64,000 bases of DNA, from contig NZ_CP041696.1 of NCBI RefSeq assembly GCF_007362955.1, positions 682,001 through 746,000 on the forward strand, given 5' to 3'. Positions within the stretch are counted from its first letter, which is position 1. Every line of letters begins with the position of its first letter. The DNA is from Lysinibacillus fusiformis. Its GTDB lineage: Bacteria; Bacillota; Bacilli; Bacillales_A; Planococcaceae. Under the pieces are notes generated by a model. It had not been told where the DNA came from and did not search any database. It worked only from the letters and a program-made list of their open reading frames with translations. A program made the position numbers and the translations under genes. Below are positions 16,629 to 24,664 of the stretch, piece by piece.

Positions 16629-18008
16629 ATGACTGTTGCTGTAGAGCTAATAGTAAATCAACTAAGAAAAGTGTTATCGGGTGAGCAAGTGTCGACGAAC
16701 GAAACGGTGCGGGAACTTCACGGGAAAGATGAATCCCATCATGCAATGAGCATGCCAGACATCGTTGTTTTTCCACGTTCCACAGCAGATGTCAGTGCCA
16801 TCTTGAAAGTTGCACATGCAGAGCGTATACCAGTCGTCCCATTTGGCGTCGGCTCAAGCTTAGAGGGGAATGCGATTCCAATTGCAAAGGGAATTTCCAT
16901 CGACTTCTCTGAAATGAATGCAATTTTGGACATTCGACCAGAGGATTTACTCGTTAAGGTACAGCCTGGTGTGACACGTGCACAGTTGAATAAGGAATTA
17001 AAAAAACATGGTCTTCAATTCACTGTAGACCCTGGTGCCGATGCTACACTTGGCGGCATGGCAGCAACAAATGCAAGTGGAACGACCGCTGTGCGTTACG
17101 GCGTGATGCGAGATCAAGTACGTGATTTAGAGGTTGTACTTGCAGATGGCACAGTGATTCATACAGGTAGTTTGGCAGCAAAATCTTCTTCTGGTTATCA
17201 CTTGAATGGCTTGTTTGTCGGTTCTGAAGGCACATTAGGTTGCTTTACCGAACTAACTTTGAAAGTCTATGGTATACCGGAATTTGTGACTGCTGGTCGT
17301 GCAGTATTTGCGACAGTCGGCGATGCTGTCAGTGCAGTTGCCGCATTATTACAAGCAGGCATTTCAGTTGGACGCGTCGAACTTGTTGATGAGGCTTCGA
17401 TAACACAAGCAAATATTTATAATGAAACTTCTTATGATGAAAAACCAACATTATTTTTAGAATTCCACGGAAATGAAGCGGGTATGCAGGCTGATATCGA
17501 ATTTGCAACGGAAATTTTTGAAGATTTCAGTTGTATGACTGTTGAATTCGAGCATGACAATGCAGCACGGAACAAACTTTGGGAGGCACGTCATTCTCTG
17601 GCCTATGCCTATATTCATGCCTATCCAGGGAAGAAACTCATGTCGACAGATGTTTGTGTCCCTATTTCGATGTTGGCTGAAACAATTTTATATGCTCGTG
17701 AACAACTAGATGAAGTTGGGCTGGCAGGAGGAATTGTAGGTCATGTTGGCGACGGTAATTTCCATGCATTGTTGATGTTAGACCCAAGTGATGCCGAAGA
17801 ACAGTCGAAAGCCGACCGTTTCAACGAACATATCGTGCAATATGCATTGCTACGTGGCGGCACATGCACCGGTGAGCACGGTGTAGGTATCGGAAAAATG
17901 AAATACCAGGCAACGGAACACGGAGCTTCATTACTGGTCATGAAGAGTATCAAGGCAGCTCTTGATCCACACAACATCATGAATCCAGGTAAAATTTTCT
18001 CAATGTAA
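16629..18008 (+). CDS. glcD: FAD-linked oxidase, glycolate oxidase GlcD/D-lactate dehydrogenase type
   Basis: Predicted FAD enzyme oxidising a 2-hydroxy acid such as glycolate or D-lactate. The 459 residues have an N-terminal PCMH FAD-binding domain (about 35-215) with VVPFGVGSSLEGNAIP, GGMAATNASGTTAVRYG and GSEGTLGCFTELTLKV, and a C-terminal FAD-oxidase cap ending GTCTGEHGVGIGKMKY and DPHNIMNPGKIF. Several His residues in HVGDGNFHALL probably bind metal or substrate. B. subtilis has glcD-glcF (ysfC-ysfD) here; no iron-sulfur GlcF partner follows, so this version may work alone. Confidence 0.9.
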   Translation: MTVAVELIVNQLRKVLSGEQVSTNETVRELHGKDESHHAMSMPDIVVFPRSTADVSAILKVAHAERIPVVPFGVGSSLEGNAIPIAKGISIDFSEMNAILDIRPEDLLVKVQPGVTRAQLNKELKKHGLQFTVDPGADATLGGMAATNASGTTAVRYGVMRDQVRDLEVVLADGTVIHTGSLAAKSSSGYHLNGLFVGSEGTLGCFTELTLKVYGIPEFVTAGRAVFATVGDAVSAVAALLQAGISVGRVELVDEASITQANIYNETSYDEKPTLFLEFHGNEAGMQADIEFATEIFEDFSCMTVEFEHDNAARNKLWEARHSLAYAYIHAYPGKKLMSTDVCVPISMLAETILYAREQLDEVGLAGGIVGHVGDGNFHALLMLDPSDAEEQSKADRFNEHIVQYALLRGGTCTGEHGVGIGKMKYQATEHGASLLVMKSIKAALDPHNIMNPGKIFSM

Positions 18009-18010
18009 TG

Positions 18011-18043
18011 TTATTAAGGTCATGATGCATGCCCTTAATAACA
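18011..18043 (+). terminator. Hairpin after glcD
   Basis: Perfect stem GTTATTAAGG/CCTTAATAAC starts two bases after the glcD stop. There is no T-run directly after it, so it may be a weak terminator or an RNA end-protecting hairpin. Confidence 0.55.
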
Positions 18044-18304
18044 TATGAGGCTGGGACAAAAGAGAAAAAGTGTTAGATTGACTGCTGTCGATCTAACACT
18101 TTTTTGCTGTAAGCGTTGATGTCCGCTACGTAAGACGCTTTCCGTGGGCGTTGCCTTCGCTGCCATCAACTAGTACTCTCTTCTGAATTTTATTTATTCC
18201 AAAAGGAAGAACGTCTAAATTTTTCTTCATTTTTAGATAGCAAAAATTTAATAACGCTTTTGCTCCTCTTTCTTAAAATTTAAAGTTATGTCCCAGCCTC
18301 ATAT
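18044..18304. repeat. MITE-like element with perfect 16-bp terminal inverted repeats
   Basis: The ends ATATGAGGCTGGGACA (18044-18059) and TGTCCCAGCCTCATAT (18289-18304) are perfect inverted repeats around 229 bp of non-coding DNA. Inside are a hairpin AGTGTTAGAT/ATCTAACACT with T-rich tail (about 18068-18105) and a second block, GTTGATGTCCGCTACG ... CATCAAC (18115-18168), that resembles a CCGCT...GACGCTTTCCG intergenic repeat of Bacillaceae. GAGGCTGGGACA elements are known as scattered repeats in low-GC Firmicutes. It lies between convergent genes and may end transcription in both directions. Confidence 0.8.
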
Positions 18305-18306
18305 TT

Positions 18307-19152
18307 TTATTGAAAATCATTAAAACGACAATTACTAAAATCACGCTCTGTACCCAGTGCACGAGGAACCATTGTTTCGACGAGGTAATCCTCTTCTTCG
18401 TAGATAATCTTTTTCAACTCAATGCCGAAAAACTCTTTCATGCGAGATTCCGTCATCACTTCCTGTACATTACCATATATGATCCCCTTCTCCTTTGCTG
18501 TCATCAATACCTGATCAGCAAGGTAAAAAGCATGGTTTGGATAATGCGTATTAATGATGCACGAAATACCACGCTCCTGTGATAGATGCTTAATGGTTTG
18601 TAAAATCACAATTTGCTTTTGAATATCCAGATGCGATTCAGGCTCATCCAAAATTAATACCTCTGGATTAGACACAAGCGTACGGGCAATCAATGCTAAC
18701 TGGAGCTCACCACCACTGACTTCATTACATGATTTTTTGGCAAGATGCAAAATACCAATCGTATCAAGTGCCACATGGGCTGCTTCCATATCCTTCGCTG
18801 ATGGCTGCGCCAGTGTACTTATAAAAGGTGCACGCCCCATGACAACAAGCTCCTCCACGGAAAAGCCAAATACCATTTTATGCGCTTGGGGCACATAGCC
18901 CACACGTTTCCATAGCTCTTTACGGTCCAATGTTGCAAGCGGTTTTCCATCAATCAATGTCATTCCCTTTTTCCACTCAAGAAGCCCTGTAATACATTTC
19001 AACATCGTGGTTTTCCCTGCACCATTCGGCCCAAGAATAGCCATTATCTCACCAGGCGCTAGGGTGAAATTGATGTCCCGTGCATATAATTGCGGGAATT
19101 TCTTTCGGCGTTTTTCATAATAATAATTGCCATCCACCACTTCAATTTTCAT
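18307..19152 (-). CDS. ABC importer ATPase, iron-siderophore/metal type (FecE-like)
   Basis: ATP-hydrolysing subunit of the importer encoded with the two genes upstream. The 281 residues contain Walker A GPNGAGKTT (about 42-50), Q-loop, signature VSGGELQLALIARTL (about 144-158), Walker B VLILDEPESHLD and the switch His in CIINTHYPNHAF. It overlaps the permease gene by 4 bp, so the two are translationally coupled. The C-terminal tail past residue 250 is longer than usual. The locus starts at a Fur-box region, so iron-related import is the best guess; the true ligand is not shown. Confidence 0.9.
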   Translation of the reverse strand: MKIEVVDGNYYYEKRRKKFPQLYARDINFTLAPGEIMAILGPNGAGKTTMLKCITGLLEWKKGMTLIDGKPLATLDRKELWKRVGYVPQAHKMVFGFSVEELVVMGRAPFISTLAQPSAKDMEAAHVALDTIGILHLAKKSCNEVSGGELQLALIARTLVSNPEVLILDEPESHLDIQKQIVILQTIKHLSQERGISCIINTHYPNHAFYLADQVLMTAKEKGIIYGNVQEVMTESRMKEFFGIELKKIIYEEEDYLVETMVPRALGTERDFSNCRFNDFQ

Positions 19153-20150
19153 CCCCAGCCACCTCCTGAACGGCGTAATAAATATGCGAAGAACGGTGCC
19201 CCGATTATTGCTGTCAGTATAGACAATGGAATTTCTGTTGCCGTTAATGAACGGGCTAAATCATCAATAATCAATAAATAGACACTTCCAATCGCAACTG
19301 ACACTGGTAACACATACTGATTGTTATTGCCAACAAGCATACGCGCAACATGCGGGATAATTAAACCGACCCAGCCGACGATACCTGCGACAGCGACAGA
19401 TGCCGCTGTAATGAGAGTCGCAGCAAAAATTACGAACCATTTTAAGCGTGCCACTGGAATCCCCATTGATTTTGCCTCATCTTCTGGCAATGTTAAAATA
19501 TTCAAACGCCAGCGAAGTAAATATAATAGTAAAATACCTATTAATATAAGTGGACCTCCGATATATAAATCCTTATACGTCGCTGTACCTAGACTTCCCA
19601 TGAGCCAATATGTAATCGCTGGTAACTTTTCCTCTGGATCCGCCATAAATTTTGTCAGGGATATCAACGCATTAAAGAGCGCCGACGTTACAACACCAGC
19701 TAAAACAAACATGAAAATAGGTGCGTTTTTCTTTGCACCAGCTACTAAAAATGTAAAGGCAATTGCCCCTAGTCCAAAAATCAAGGCCATTACTTGCGCT
19801 GTAAAGTTTTGTCCAAATAATAAAATCCCTAGCGATGCCCCAAAACCAGCACCCGCAGAAACACCTAAAATATCAGGTGATACTAGTGGATTTCCGAACA
19901 TGCCTTGAAAACCAGCACCCGCAATTGCTAATCCTCCACCAATTAGAAGAGCTAGTAAAATACGAGGTAAACGAATATTCATAACGACGGTTTCTTCCAT
20001 TTGTGTCCAAGTTTGTTCTATAGGGAACAATTGTGAAGTAAGAATTTTTAAAATATGCTCAAGCCCTACCTCGAAACGGCCAACACCTAGAGAAACGATT
20101 GCTACCACAATTGGTAGCAACCATAACAATGCAACTTTCCATTTCTTCAT
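19149..20150 (-). CDS. ABC importer permease, FecCD/BtuC family
   Basis: Inner-membrane permease of 333 residues with about nine or ten hydrophobic helices and family segments RLPRILLALLIGGGLAIAGA (about 58-77), NPLVSPDILGVSAGAGFG (about 87-104) and GIVGWVGLIIPHVARMLVG (about 256-274). FecCD permeases carry siderophores, haem or cobalamin. The gene lies 14 bp after the binding protein and overlaps the ATPase gene by 4 bp. Only one permease gene is present, so it probably acts as a homodimer. Confidence 0.92.
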   Translation of the reverse strand: MKKWKVALLWLLPIVVAIVSLGVGRFEVGLEHILKILTSQLFPIEQTWTQMEETVVMNIRLPRILLALLIGGGLAIAGAGFQGMFGNPLVSPDILGVSAGAGFGASLGILLFGQNFTAQVMALIFGLGAIAFTFLVAGAKKNAPIFMFVLAGVVTSALFNALISLTKFMADPEEKLPAITYWLMGSLGTATYKDLYIGGPLILIGILLLYLLRWRLNILTLPEDEAKSMGIPVARLKWFVIFAATLITAASVAVAGIVGWVGLIIPHVARMLVGNNNQYVLPVSVAIGSVYLLIIDDLARSLTATEIPLSILTAIIGAPFFAYLLRRSGGGWG

Positions 20151-20164
20151 CTAACGATCATCCC

Positions 20165-21313
20165 TTAATATTTCGCCGCGTCAGAAGAAGGATTTAATAT
20201 CGAATGAATTTCTTCGTCTGTTACGTCAAATTCATAGAAGTCTTTGTAGTACGTTTTTATTTCATCTTCGATCTTATAATCGAATTGTGTTGGGTGGTTT
20301 TTTTGTGCCATCCATTTTAACATTAATGGTGCATCACCACTTGGTGGGAACCAACGATAAATGCCCAGTGGAATTTTGTACACTTTACCTTCTTGTACCG
20401 CTTTTATTTGACTCCAGTCCTGTCCATTTACTTTATTTTCAAGTAAATCTGCTGGCTGAGTTTCAGTAAAGTTTGTGATATAAATAATATCTGGATTCCA
20501 AGCGTAAATTTGCTCCATGTTTACTTCTTTTTTCCCTTGTACATCATTTTCAGCGACGTCCACTGCTCCTGTTGCATTCAACCATTGATTGCCAAAGAAA
20601 TTTTTTCCGCCGACAGTAATTGATTTATCATTATGCATAAACAAAATGAGTGCACGTGGCTTGTCCTGAGTTGCCACGTCTTTTAATTTTGTGTCGAGCT
20701 CTGCCTGTACTTTTTTGCCTTCTTCTAAGAAACGGTCAGCTCGTTCGGTTGTTCCTGCCATTTGACTTGTTAATGTAAGCCAGCTATTGAATGTCGCTAA
20801 TGGCTCAGCCGCCGCCGCATCAATCGCTTTTACAGCGACAACAGGAATACCTGCTTCAGTTATTTTATTTATAGAATTCTCATCTGTGGCAATTTCTACG
20901 TATAATTGTGGATTCACTTTCATTAATTCTTCAACGTTGACTTCACCATTTTGAATGAAGGATGTTTCAGCCTTTAAAACATCGGGTGAAATTTTCGCTA
21001 AAATTGAGTTTTTCGCAGCATTGTATGAATTAGGGTGCATGCCTACAATTTCTTTTGTTGAATTTGTGGCTACATACCAAGTAGAAAAGTAAGGTAGTAT
21101 TCCGCCTGTCACGACACGCTCAATTTTACCCGGTACAGTTACCTCTCTTCCAAGTTGGTCTGTCACGATTTTCTCTTCAGCAGTTGTTTGTACTTCAGAT
21201 GTTGATGATTCAGCTGGTTGTTTTGACTCCATTGCCTCTTCTTTATCGCCACAAGCAGCCAACATTGCCGTTAGTGCTAATGTCGCTAAAAATCCGTATT
21301 TCTTCAATGTCAT
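20165..21313 (-). CDS. ABC importer substrate-binding lipoprotein, PF01497/TroA-like
   Basis: Extracellular solute-binding lipoprotein of the iron-type importer. From Met at 21313 it has 382 residues: a lipoprotein signal with lipobox LAAC, an acidic linker, and a binding-protein fold beginning TDQLGREVTVPGKIERVV and holding NPDIIYITNF and QEGKVYKIPLG. An upstream in-frame ATG at 21331 is possible. The 21313 start is preferred because it overlaps the previous stop codon as ATGA behind a GAGAGGAAG site and gives a normal signal peptide. Ligand unknown; a Fe-siderophore, haem or similar is expected from the operon. Confidence 0.9.
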   Translation of the reverse strand: MTLKKYGFLATLALTAMLAACGDKEEAMESKQPAESSTSEVQTTAEEKIVTDQLGREVTVPGKIERVVTGGILPYFSTWYVATNSTKEIVGMHPNSYNAAKNSILAKISPDVLKAETSFIQNGEVNVEELMKVNPQLYVEIATDENSINKITEAGIPVVAVKAIDAAAAEPLATFNSWLTLTSQMAGTTERADRFLEEGKKVQAELDTKLKDVATQDKPRALILFMHNDKSITVGGKNFFGNQWLNATGAVDVAENDVQGKKEVNMEQIYAWNPDIIYITNFTETQPADLLENKVNGQDWSQIKAVQEGKVYKIPLGIYRWFPPSGDAPLMLKWMAQKNHPTQFDYKIEDEIKTYYKDFYEFDVTDEEIHSILNPSSDAAKY

Positions 21314-21906
21314 TCTTCCTCTCTTAGCCATTTTGCGATACCGTGTAAAAACGGTCTTGATTGATCAATAAATCCAAGTCCGATATGGAACATCGGGTCA
21401 AGTGTCGTGCACACTAATTCACCGTTAAAACTTACGGTATCTACATAAAATAGTGAACGTCCCTCGGGAATATCGAGTAATGACTGGGCACCAACGGGAG
21501 GTAAAAACGACCCGTGATAATGCCATTTCATGTCACGAAGTGTCACGTATTTAAACAAGGGGTGTGTCTTGTTTTGCTCTTCCATTGGTAGGTCACCACC
21601 ATCCCGTACCCACCAGCTAAAATTAACTTCCGAGTCCTCCCAATCAATCGTAGGGAACCAGTTGTCAATAACCTCACCAAAAATAATCAGCCGCTTGCCC
21701 GATTCAATGAACGATAATAGCTGTGACTGATAACGCTTCAAATGTGGAATATCTAAACGGCACGATAAAATTAAAGTGTCGTAATTTTCCAAATTATAAC
21801 GATGTAGTTCACGAATATGCAAAATATCATCATATAAATAGTGAAATTCTTCCTCTGCAAAAAAGCGATATTGAAATGGCAGTCCGTTCGTTACAATACC
21901 AATCAT
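21310..21906 (-). CDS. Unknown protein, type B of the Fur-box locus (class I GATase-like fold)
   Basis: A 198-residue cytosolic protein with no signal peptide, paralogous to the protein at 23413-24021. Shared segments are an N-terminal IGIV.NG strand, a GKRLIIFGEVIDNWFP block near residue 90, NKTHPLFKYVTLRD, WHYHGSFLPP, and YVDTVSFNGELVCTTLDP followed by HIG. The layout resembles class I glutamine-amidotransferase/ThuA-like folds, but no nucleophilic Cys motif is seen, so an amidotransferase role is unlikely. It overlaps its neighbours on both sides by 4 bp (ATGA), so its product is coupled to the type A protein and the binding lipoprotein. Confidence 0.72.
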   Translation of the reverse strand: MIGIVTNGLPFQYRFFAEEEFHYLYDDILHIRELHRYNLENYDTLILSCRLDIPHLKRYQSQLLSFIESGKRLIIFGEVIDNWFPTIDWEDSEVNFSWWVRDGGDLPMEEQNKTHPLFKYVTLRDMKWHYHGSFLPPVGAQSLLDIPEGRSLFYVDTVSFNGELVCTTLDPMFHIGLGFIDQSRPFLHGIAKWLREEE

Positions 21907-22535
21907 TGTAATTGTCCCCCCTTCGCTTTATTACGAGCGTATTCCTCGCGTATACATGTAAGCATTTGCAAACTTAATTTACTAGACGTATTATCCTCGT
22001 CAATAAAGACACGATAAATATCCGTCCCTGCACCAGCAAAAATCGTACCATTAGTCGAATCATTGTCGACGTAGATTATGACAGCTCCGCTTTGATCAGT
22101 AACAAGTACCTCGGCATTCAATGGGATGTTGTCAAAATATCCACGTGAAAAGAAACCACGTACACCCTTACGATAGTTAATGTCGTACGCATCAATACCT
22201 GAAAATAGTGGATGTATAGGTTCTTTTATGATAATTTCACGGTCCTTCAATGGAATCGGAGATCGTTCCCAGTTGGGCACACCTGTTAACCAAGGTAAAG
22301 ATGTCTCCGTTAACGAGAAAATCACCCCTCCCTGCTGCAAATACTGATTGAGCAATACTTTTTGCTCCAGCAAAAATTTTTCCTCTACTAAATTTGTAAT
22401 AATTAACCCTGAATACGCTCGTAAATCTGCATACGGTAAATCGTATAAATATAAAAATGTCAACCCGCGTCGTCGATCTTCATCTGACAGTCTCGCAAAT
22501 TGAATATCAATGCCAACATAAGCAATTGGTTTCAA
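21903..22535 (-). CDS. Unknown protein, type A of the Fur-box locus
   Basis: A 210-residue cytosolic protein, first gene of the minus-strand operon and paralog of the protein at 22781-23416. The two share a block GVRGFFSRGYF / GVAGFFARGYH, then NAEVLVT / HAEVLLT, and the motif YVDNDSTNGTIFAGAGTDIY / YVDRCSTNGTILVHAGRDLL. Type A and type B proteins are also distantly alike (L..VD.LI strand, P.HPLF, YVD..S..G), suggesting an old duplication. No catalytic motif is recognised. Two Fur boxes lie directly upstream, so iron-limited expression is expected. Confidence 0.72.
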   Translation of the reverse strand: MKPIAYVGIDIQFARLSDEDRRRGLTFLYLYDLPYADLRAYSGLIITNLVEEKFLLEQKVLLNQYLQQGGVIFSLTETSLPWLTGVPNWERSPIPLKDREIIIKEPIHPLFSGIDAYDINYRKGVRGFFSRGYFDNIPLNAEVLVTDQSGAVIIYVDNDSTNGTIFAGAGTDIYRVFIDEDNTSSKLSLQMLTCIREEYARNKAKGGQLQ

Positions 22536-22568
22536 AATATAACCTACTTCCTTTTATGTAAAGTTATT

Positions 22569-22587
22569 GAAAATGATTATCATTTGC
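22569..22587. promoter_or_regulatory. Fur box 1
   Basis: GAAAATGATTATCATTTGC matches 15 of 19 positions of the classical Fur box GATAATGATAATCATTATC. It lies 34 bp from the start codon of the minus-strand type A gene and probably represses that operon when iron is plentiful. Confidence 0.85.
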
Positions 22588-22611
22588 ATCAAATTATAGT
22601 CACAGTATATT

Positions 22612-22630
22612 GATAACGATTATCATTGTC
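22612..22630. promoter_or_regulatory. Fur box 2
   Basis: GATAACGATTATCATTGTC matches 16 of 19 Fur-box positions. It is 43 bp from box 1, near the centre of the divergent promoter region, and could control either or both operons. Confidence 0.87.
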
Positions 22631-22780
22631 AATGCATTTTCGTGAGTTCGTCGAATTTTGTCAAAAAACAAAGGACTTTTTTCGACATAAATAATATTAA
22701 TAGTGCATCTATAAAGTTTTTTTAATATTATTTATCATTGAACGGAATACTACTATTTTTACTAGGAGGAAATAAAAAGG

Positions 22781-23416
22781 ATGAGCATTTCATTTTCAAT
22801 GCTAAAGTTAGACCCGGGACATGCCTTTGGTGTCAATGGTCGTATGCAAAAAGATACAGGTGACGAAGCAAGAATCATAGAGCAATATGATTTTGCACAG
22901 GAAGATTTAAACGAGGTAGATGTTCTCATTATTCCAAACTTTATTGATCAAGAATTTTTATATAGACAGCAGGAAAAAATTGCTGCCTTTTTAGCAAAGA
23001 AAAAAATCGTTGTATACTGTGGTCATTTATTCCGAGAGTGGTTACCAGGTTGCGGACCATTCATGCCACAACTTATCCGTAACTATAAAGATTACGAGGT
23101 ATTTCCAACAGAACAATCAGTTATTTTTGAAGGTGTAACAACTGCGGATATGACGTTCAAAAAAGGGGTCGCGGGCTTCTTCGCACGCGGTTATCACCAC
23201 GCACCTGCGCATGCAGAAGTATTGCTAACATTTGCCAATGGCAAACCAGTAACATATGTGGATCGCTGTTCAACCAATGGCACGATTTTAGTCCATGCAG
23301 GGCGTGATTTACTTGGTTATGCTGACGAAAACAAATCGACTGACCTTATTCGTCCACAGTTTTTAGCATGGCTTGAAGCAGAAGTACAAGCCTTAAAGGA
23401 GGATGGAGAACAATGA
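22781..23416 (+). CDS. Unknown protein, type A paralog of the Fur-box locus
   Basis: A 211-residue cytosolic protein, first gene of the plus-strand operon, preceded by TAGGAGG. It is clearly related to the product of 21903-22535: shared blocks are ADMTFKKGVAGFFARGY (about residue 128), PAHAEVLLT and TYVDRCSTNGTILVHAGRDL (about 165-184). The N-terminal part holds LNEVDVLIIPNFIDQEFLY. No known catalytic motif is seen. It overlaps the next gene by 4 bp. With its mirror-image partner across two Fur boxes it looks like one half of a duplicated two-protein module. Confidence 0.72.
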   Translation: MSISFSMLKLDPGHAFGVNGRMQKDTGDEARIIEQYDFAQEDLNEVDVLIIPNFIDQEFLYRQQEKIAAFLAKKKIVVYCGHLFREWLPGCGPFMPQLIRNYKDYEVFPTEQSVIFEGVTTADMTFKKGVAGFFARGYHHAPAHAEVLLTFANGKPVTYVDRCSTNGTILVHAGRDLLGYADENKSTDLIRPQFLAWLEAEVQALKEDGEQ

Positions 23417-24021
23417 GAAAAATCGGTGTTATTTACAGCGGCAATGAGTCCCATTATCGCACCTTCCATGAACCTAAATTTAATCAATATATTACAAAAC
23501 TAATTTATCATCCGGATTTTTTAGAAACAGATATCGAAGACCTAGATGTACTTATCGTACCATCCCAACTTAACTACAAATTATTACTTGCCAGTGAGAC
23601 AAAAATTCATGCATTTGCCGAGAAAGGTGGCATTATTGTCGCTTTCGGACCACAGCCTTGGAACTGGCTACCTGCACAAAAGTGGGAGGAACGCCCTACA
23701 AATTTCTGGTGGTGGCTGGATAAAGAGGCTTCAAGTGGCCTAGTTCTACAAAATCCAACGCATCCACTATTCAATGACTATTTAACGTTAGCTGAATGCA
23801 CATGGCATCAACACGGTGTTTTTTGGCCACCTGAACACTCAGATATTTTAATTTCAACAGAAGACGGTGGTGCTGTCATGTACGTAGATAGCCAGTCATC
23901 TGAGGGAACTTGGATTATTACAACTCTTGATCCAGACTTCCATTTTGGCTCATACTTCATGCCAGCAACAGAACGCTTTTTTGAAGGTTTCTTCCCTTAC
24001 CTAGCATACGGAACCATTTAA
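23413..24021 (+). CDS. Unknown protein, type B paralog of the Fur-box locus
   Basis: A 202-residue cytosolic protein, second gene of the plus-strand operon and paralog of the product of 21310-21906. Shared segments are KIGVIYSGN at the start, GGIIVAFGPQPWNWLP (about residue 74), a Trp-rich NFWWWL, NPTHPLFNDYLTLAE, WHQHGVFWPP, and YVDSQSSEGTWIITTLDP then HFG. The FG....W/WLP and WH.HG..PP blocks are conserved in both copies and are the best candidates for functional residues. No named family is recognised. Confidence 0.72.
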   Translation: MRKIGVIYSGNESHYRTFHEPKFNQYITKLIYHPDFLETDIEDLDVLIVPSQLNYKLLLASETKIHAFAEKGGIIVAFGPQPWNWLPAQKWEERPTNFWWWLDKEASSGLVLQNPTHPLFNDYLTLAECTWHQHGVFWPPEHSDILISTEDGGAVMYVDSQSSEGTWIITTLDPDFHFGSYFMPATERFFEGFFPYLAYGTI

Positions 24022-24093
24022 GTGACAAGATTTACTTCAAGTTTTTTAGATGACCCTGAGGCGATTACGACCTTCTCATAAACCTAGACATAG

Positions 24094-24128
24094 AAAACCC
24101 GCTGACATCGACCCTATCAGCGGGTTTC
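24094..24128. terminator. Bidirectional terminator between convergent operons
   Basis: AACCCGCTGA/TCAGCGGGTT form a 10-bp stem with A-run on the left and T-run on the right, so it can end both the plus-strand Fur-locus operon and the minus-strand ytm-type operon. Confidence 0.88.
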
Positions 24129-24134
24129 TTGTGC

Positions 24135-24647
24135 TTACAAATCATAACGAAAGCTTTTCACTATCTTTTCACCTTTATGAAAATCCTTTGACACATCACG
24201 AACAAAGCCCATCGATAAATAAAGATCAATGGCAACTTGCATGATATCACCGGAATGTAAATACAATGCCTGATCCTGACGATTACGTGCAAAGGCAAAA
24301 CTTTCGTGCAATAATTTTTTCGCTACGCCCTGGCCCCTCCCATTTGGATGCACGCCTAACAATCGTACGATGGTAGAGTCAATGTTTAATTCGGGGAGCC
24401 CGTACGCCTTCTCCGAACTAGTAAATAATTGCAGTCCACCTAAAATTTCAGTTCCACGCTTTGCAACTAAGATCGTCTCCGCGTTTGGATTACCAACCGA
24501 TGCACGAATATCATTTAAATACTGTGCCCAATCCTCTGGTTTATCATATTCTTTTTCATACTGTACATAACTCTCCACCAGCACCTCCAAGTACCGCACA
24601 TAATCTTCCTCATGCAAATGTTCAATAACAATTTCAGCTACTGTCAT
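24135..24647 (-). CDS. GNAT-family N-acetyltransferase (YtmI/SndA-like position)
   Basis: Predicted acetyl-CoA-dependent N-acetyltransferase. From ATG at 24647 it has 170 residues; an in-frame TTG two codons earlier is possible, but the AAGGAAG site fits this ATG. The acetyl-CoA binding loop is LGVHPNGRGQGVAKKLLHES (about 95-114). It is the last gene of an operon whose make-up matches B. subtilis ytmI. There, family members acetylate the amino group of S-substituted cysteines before C-S bond cleavage, and the same is inferred here. Confidence 0.83.
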   Translation of the reverse strand: MTVAEIVIEHLHEEDYVRYLEVLVESYVQYEKEYDKPEDWAQYLNDIRASVGNPNAETILVAKRGTEILGGLQLFTSSEKAYGLPELNIDSTIVRLLGVHPNGRGQGVAKKLLHESFAFARNRQDQALYLHSGDIMQVAIDLYLSMGFVRDVSKDFHKGEKIVKSFRYDL

Positions 24648-24664
24648 ACACAACGCTTCCTTTT

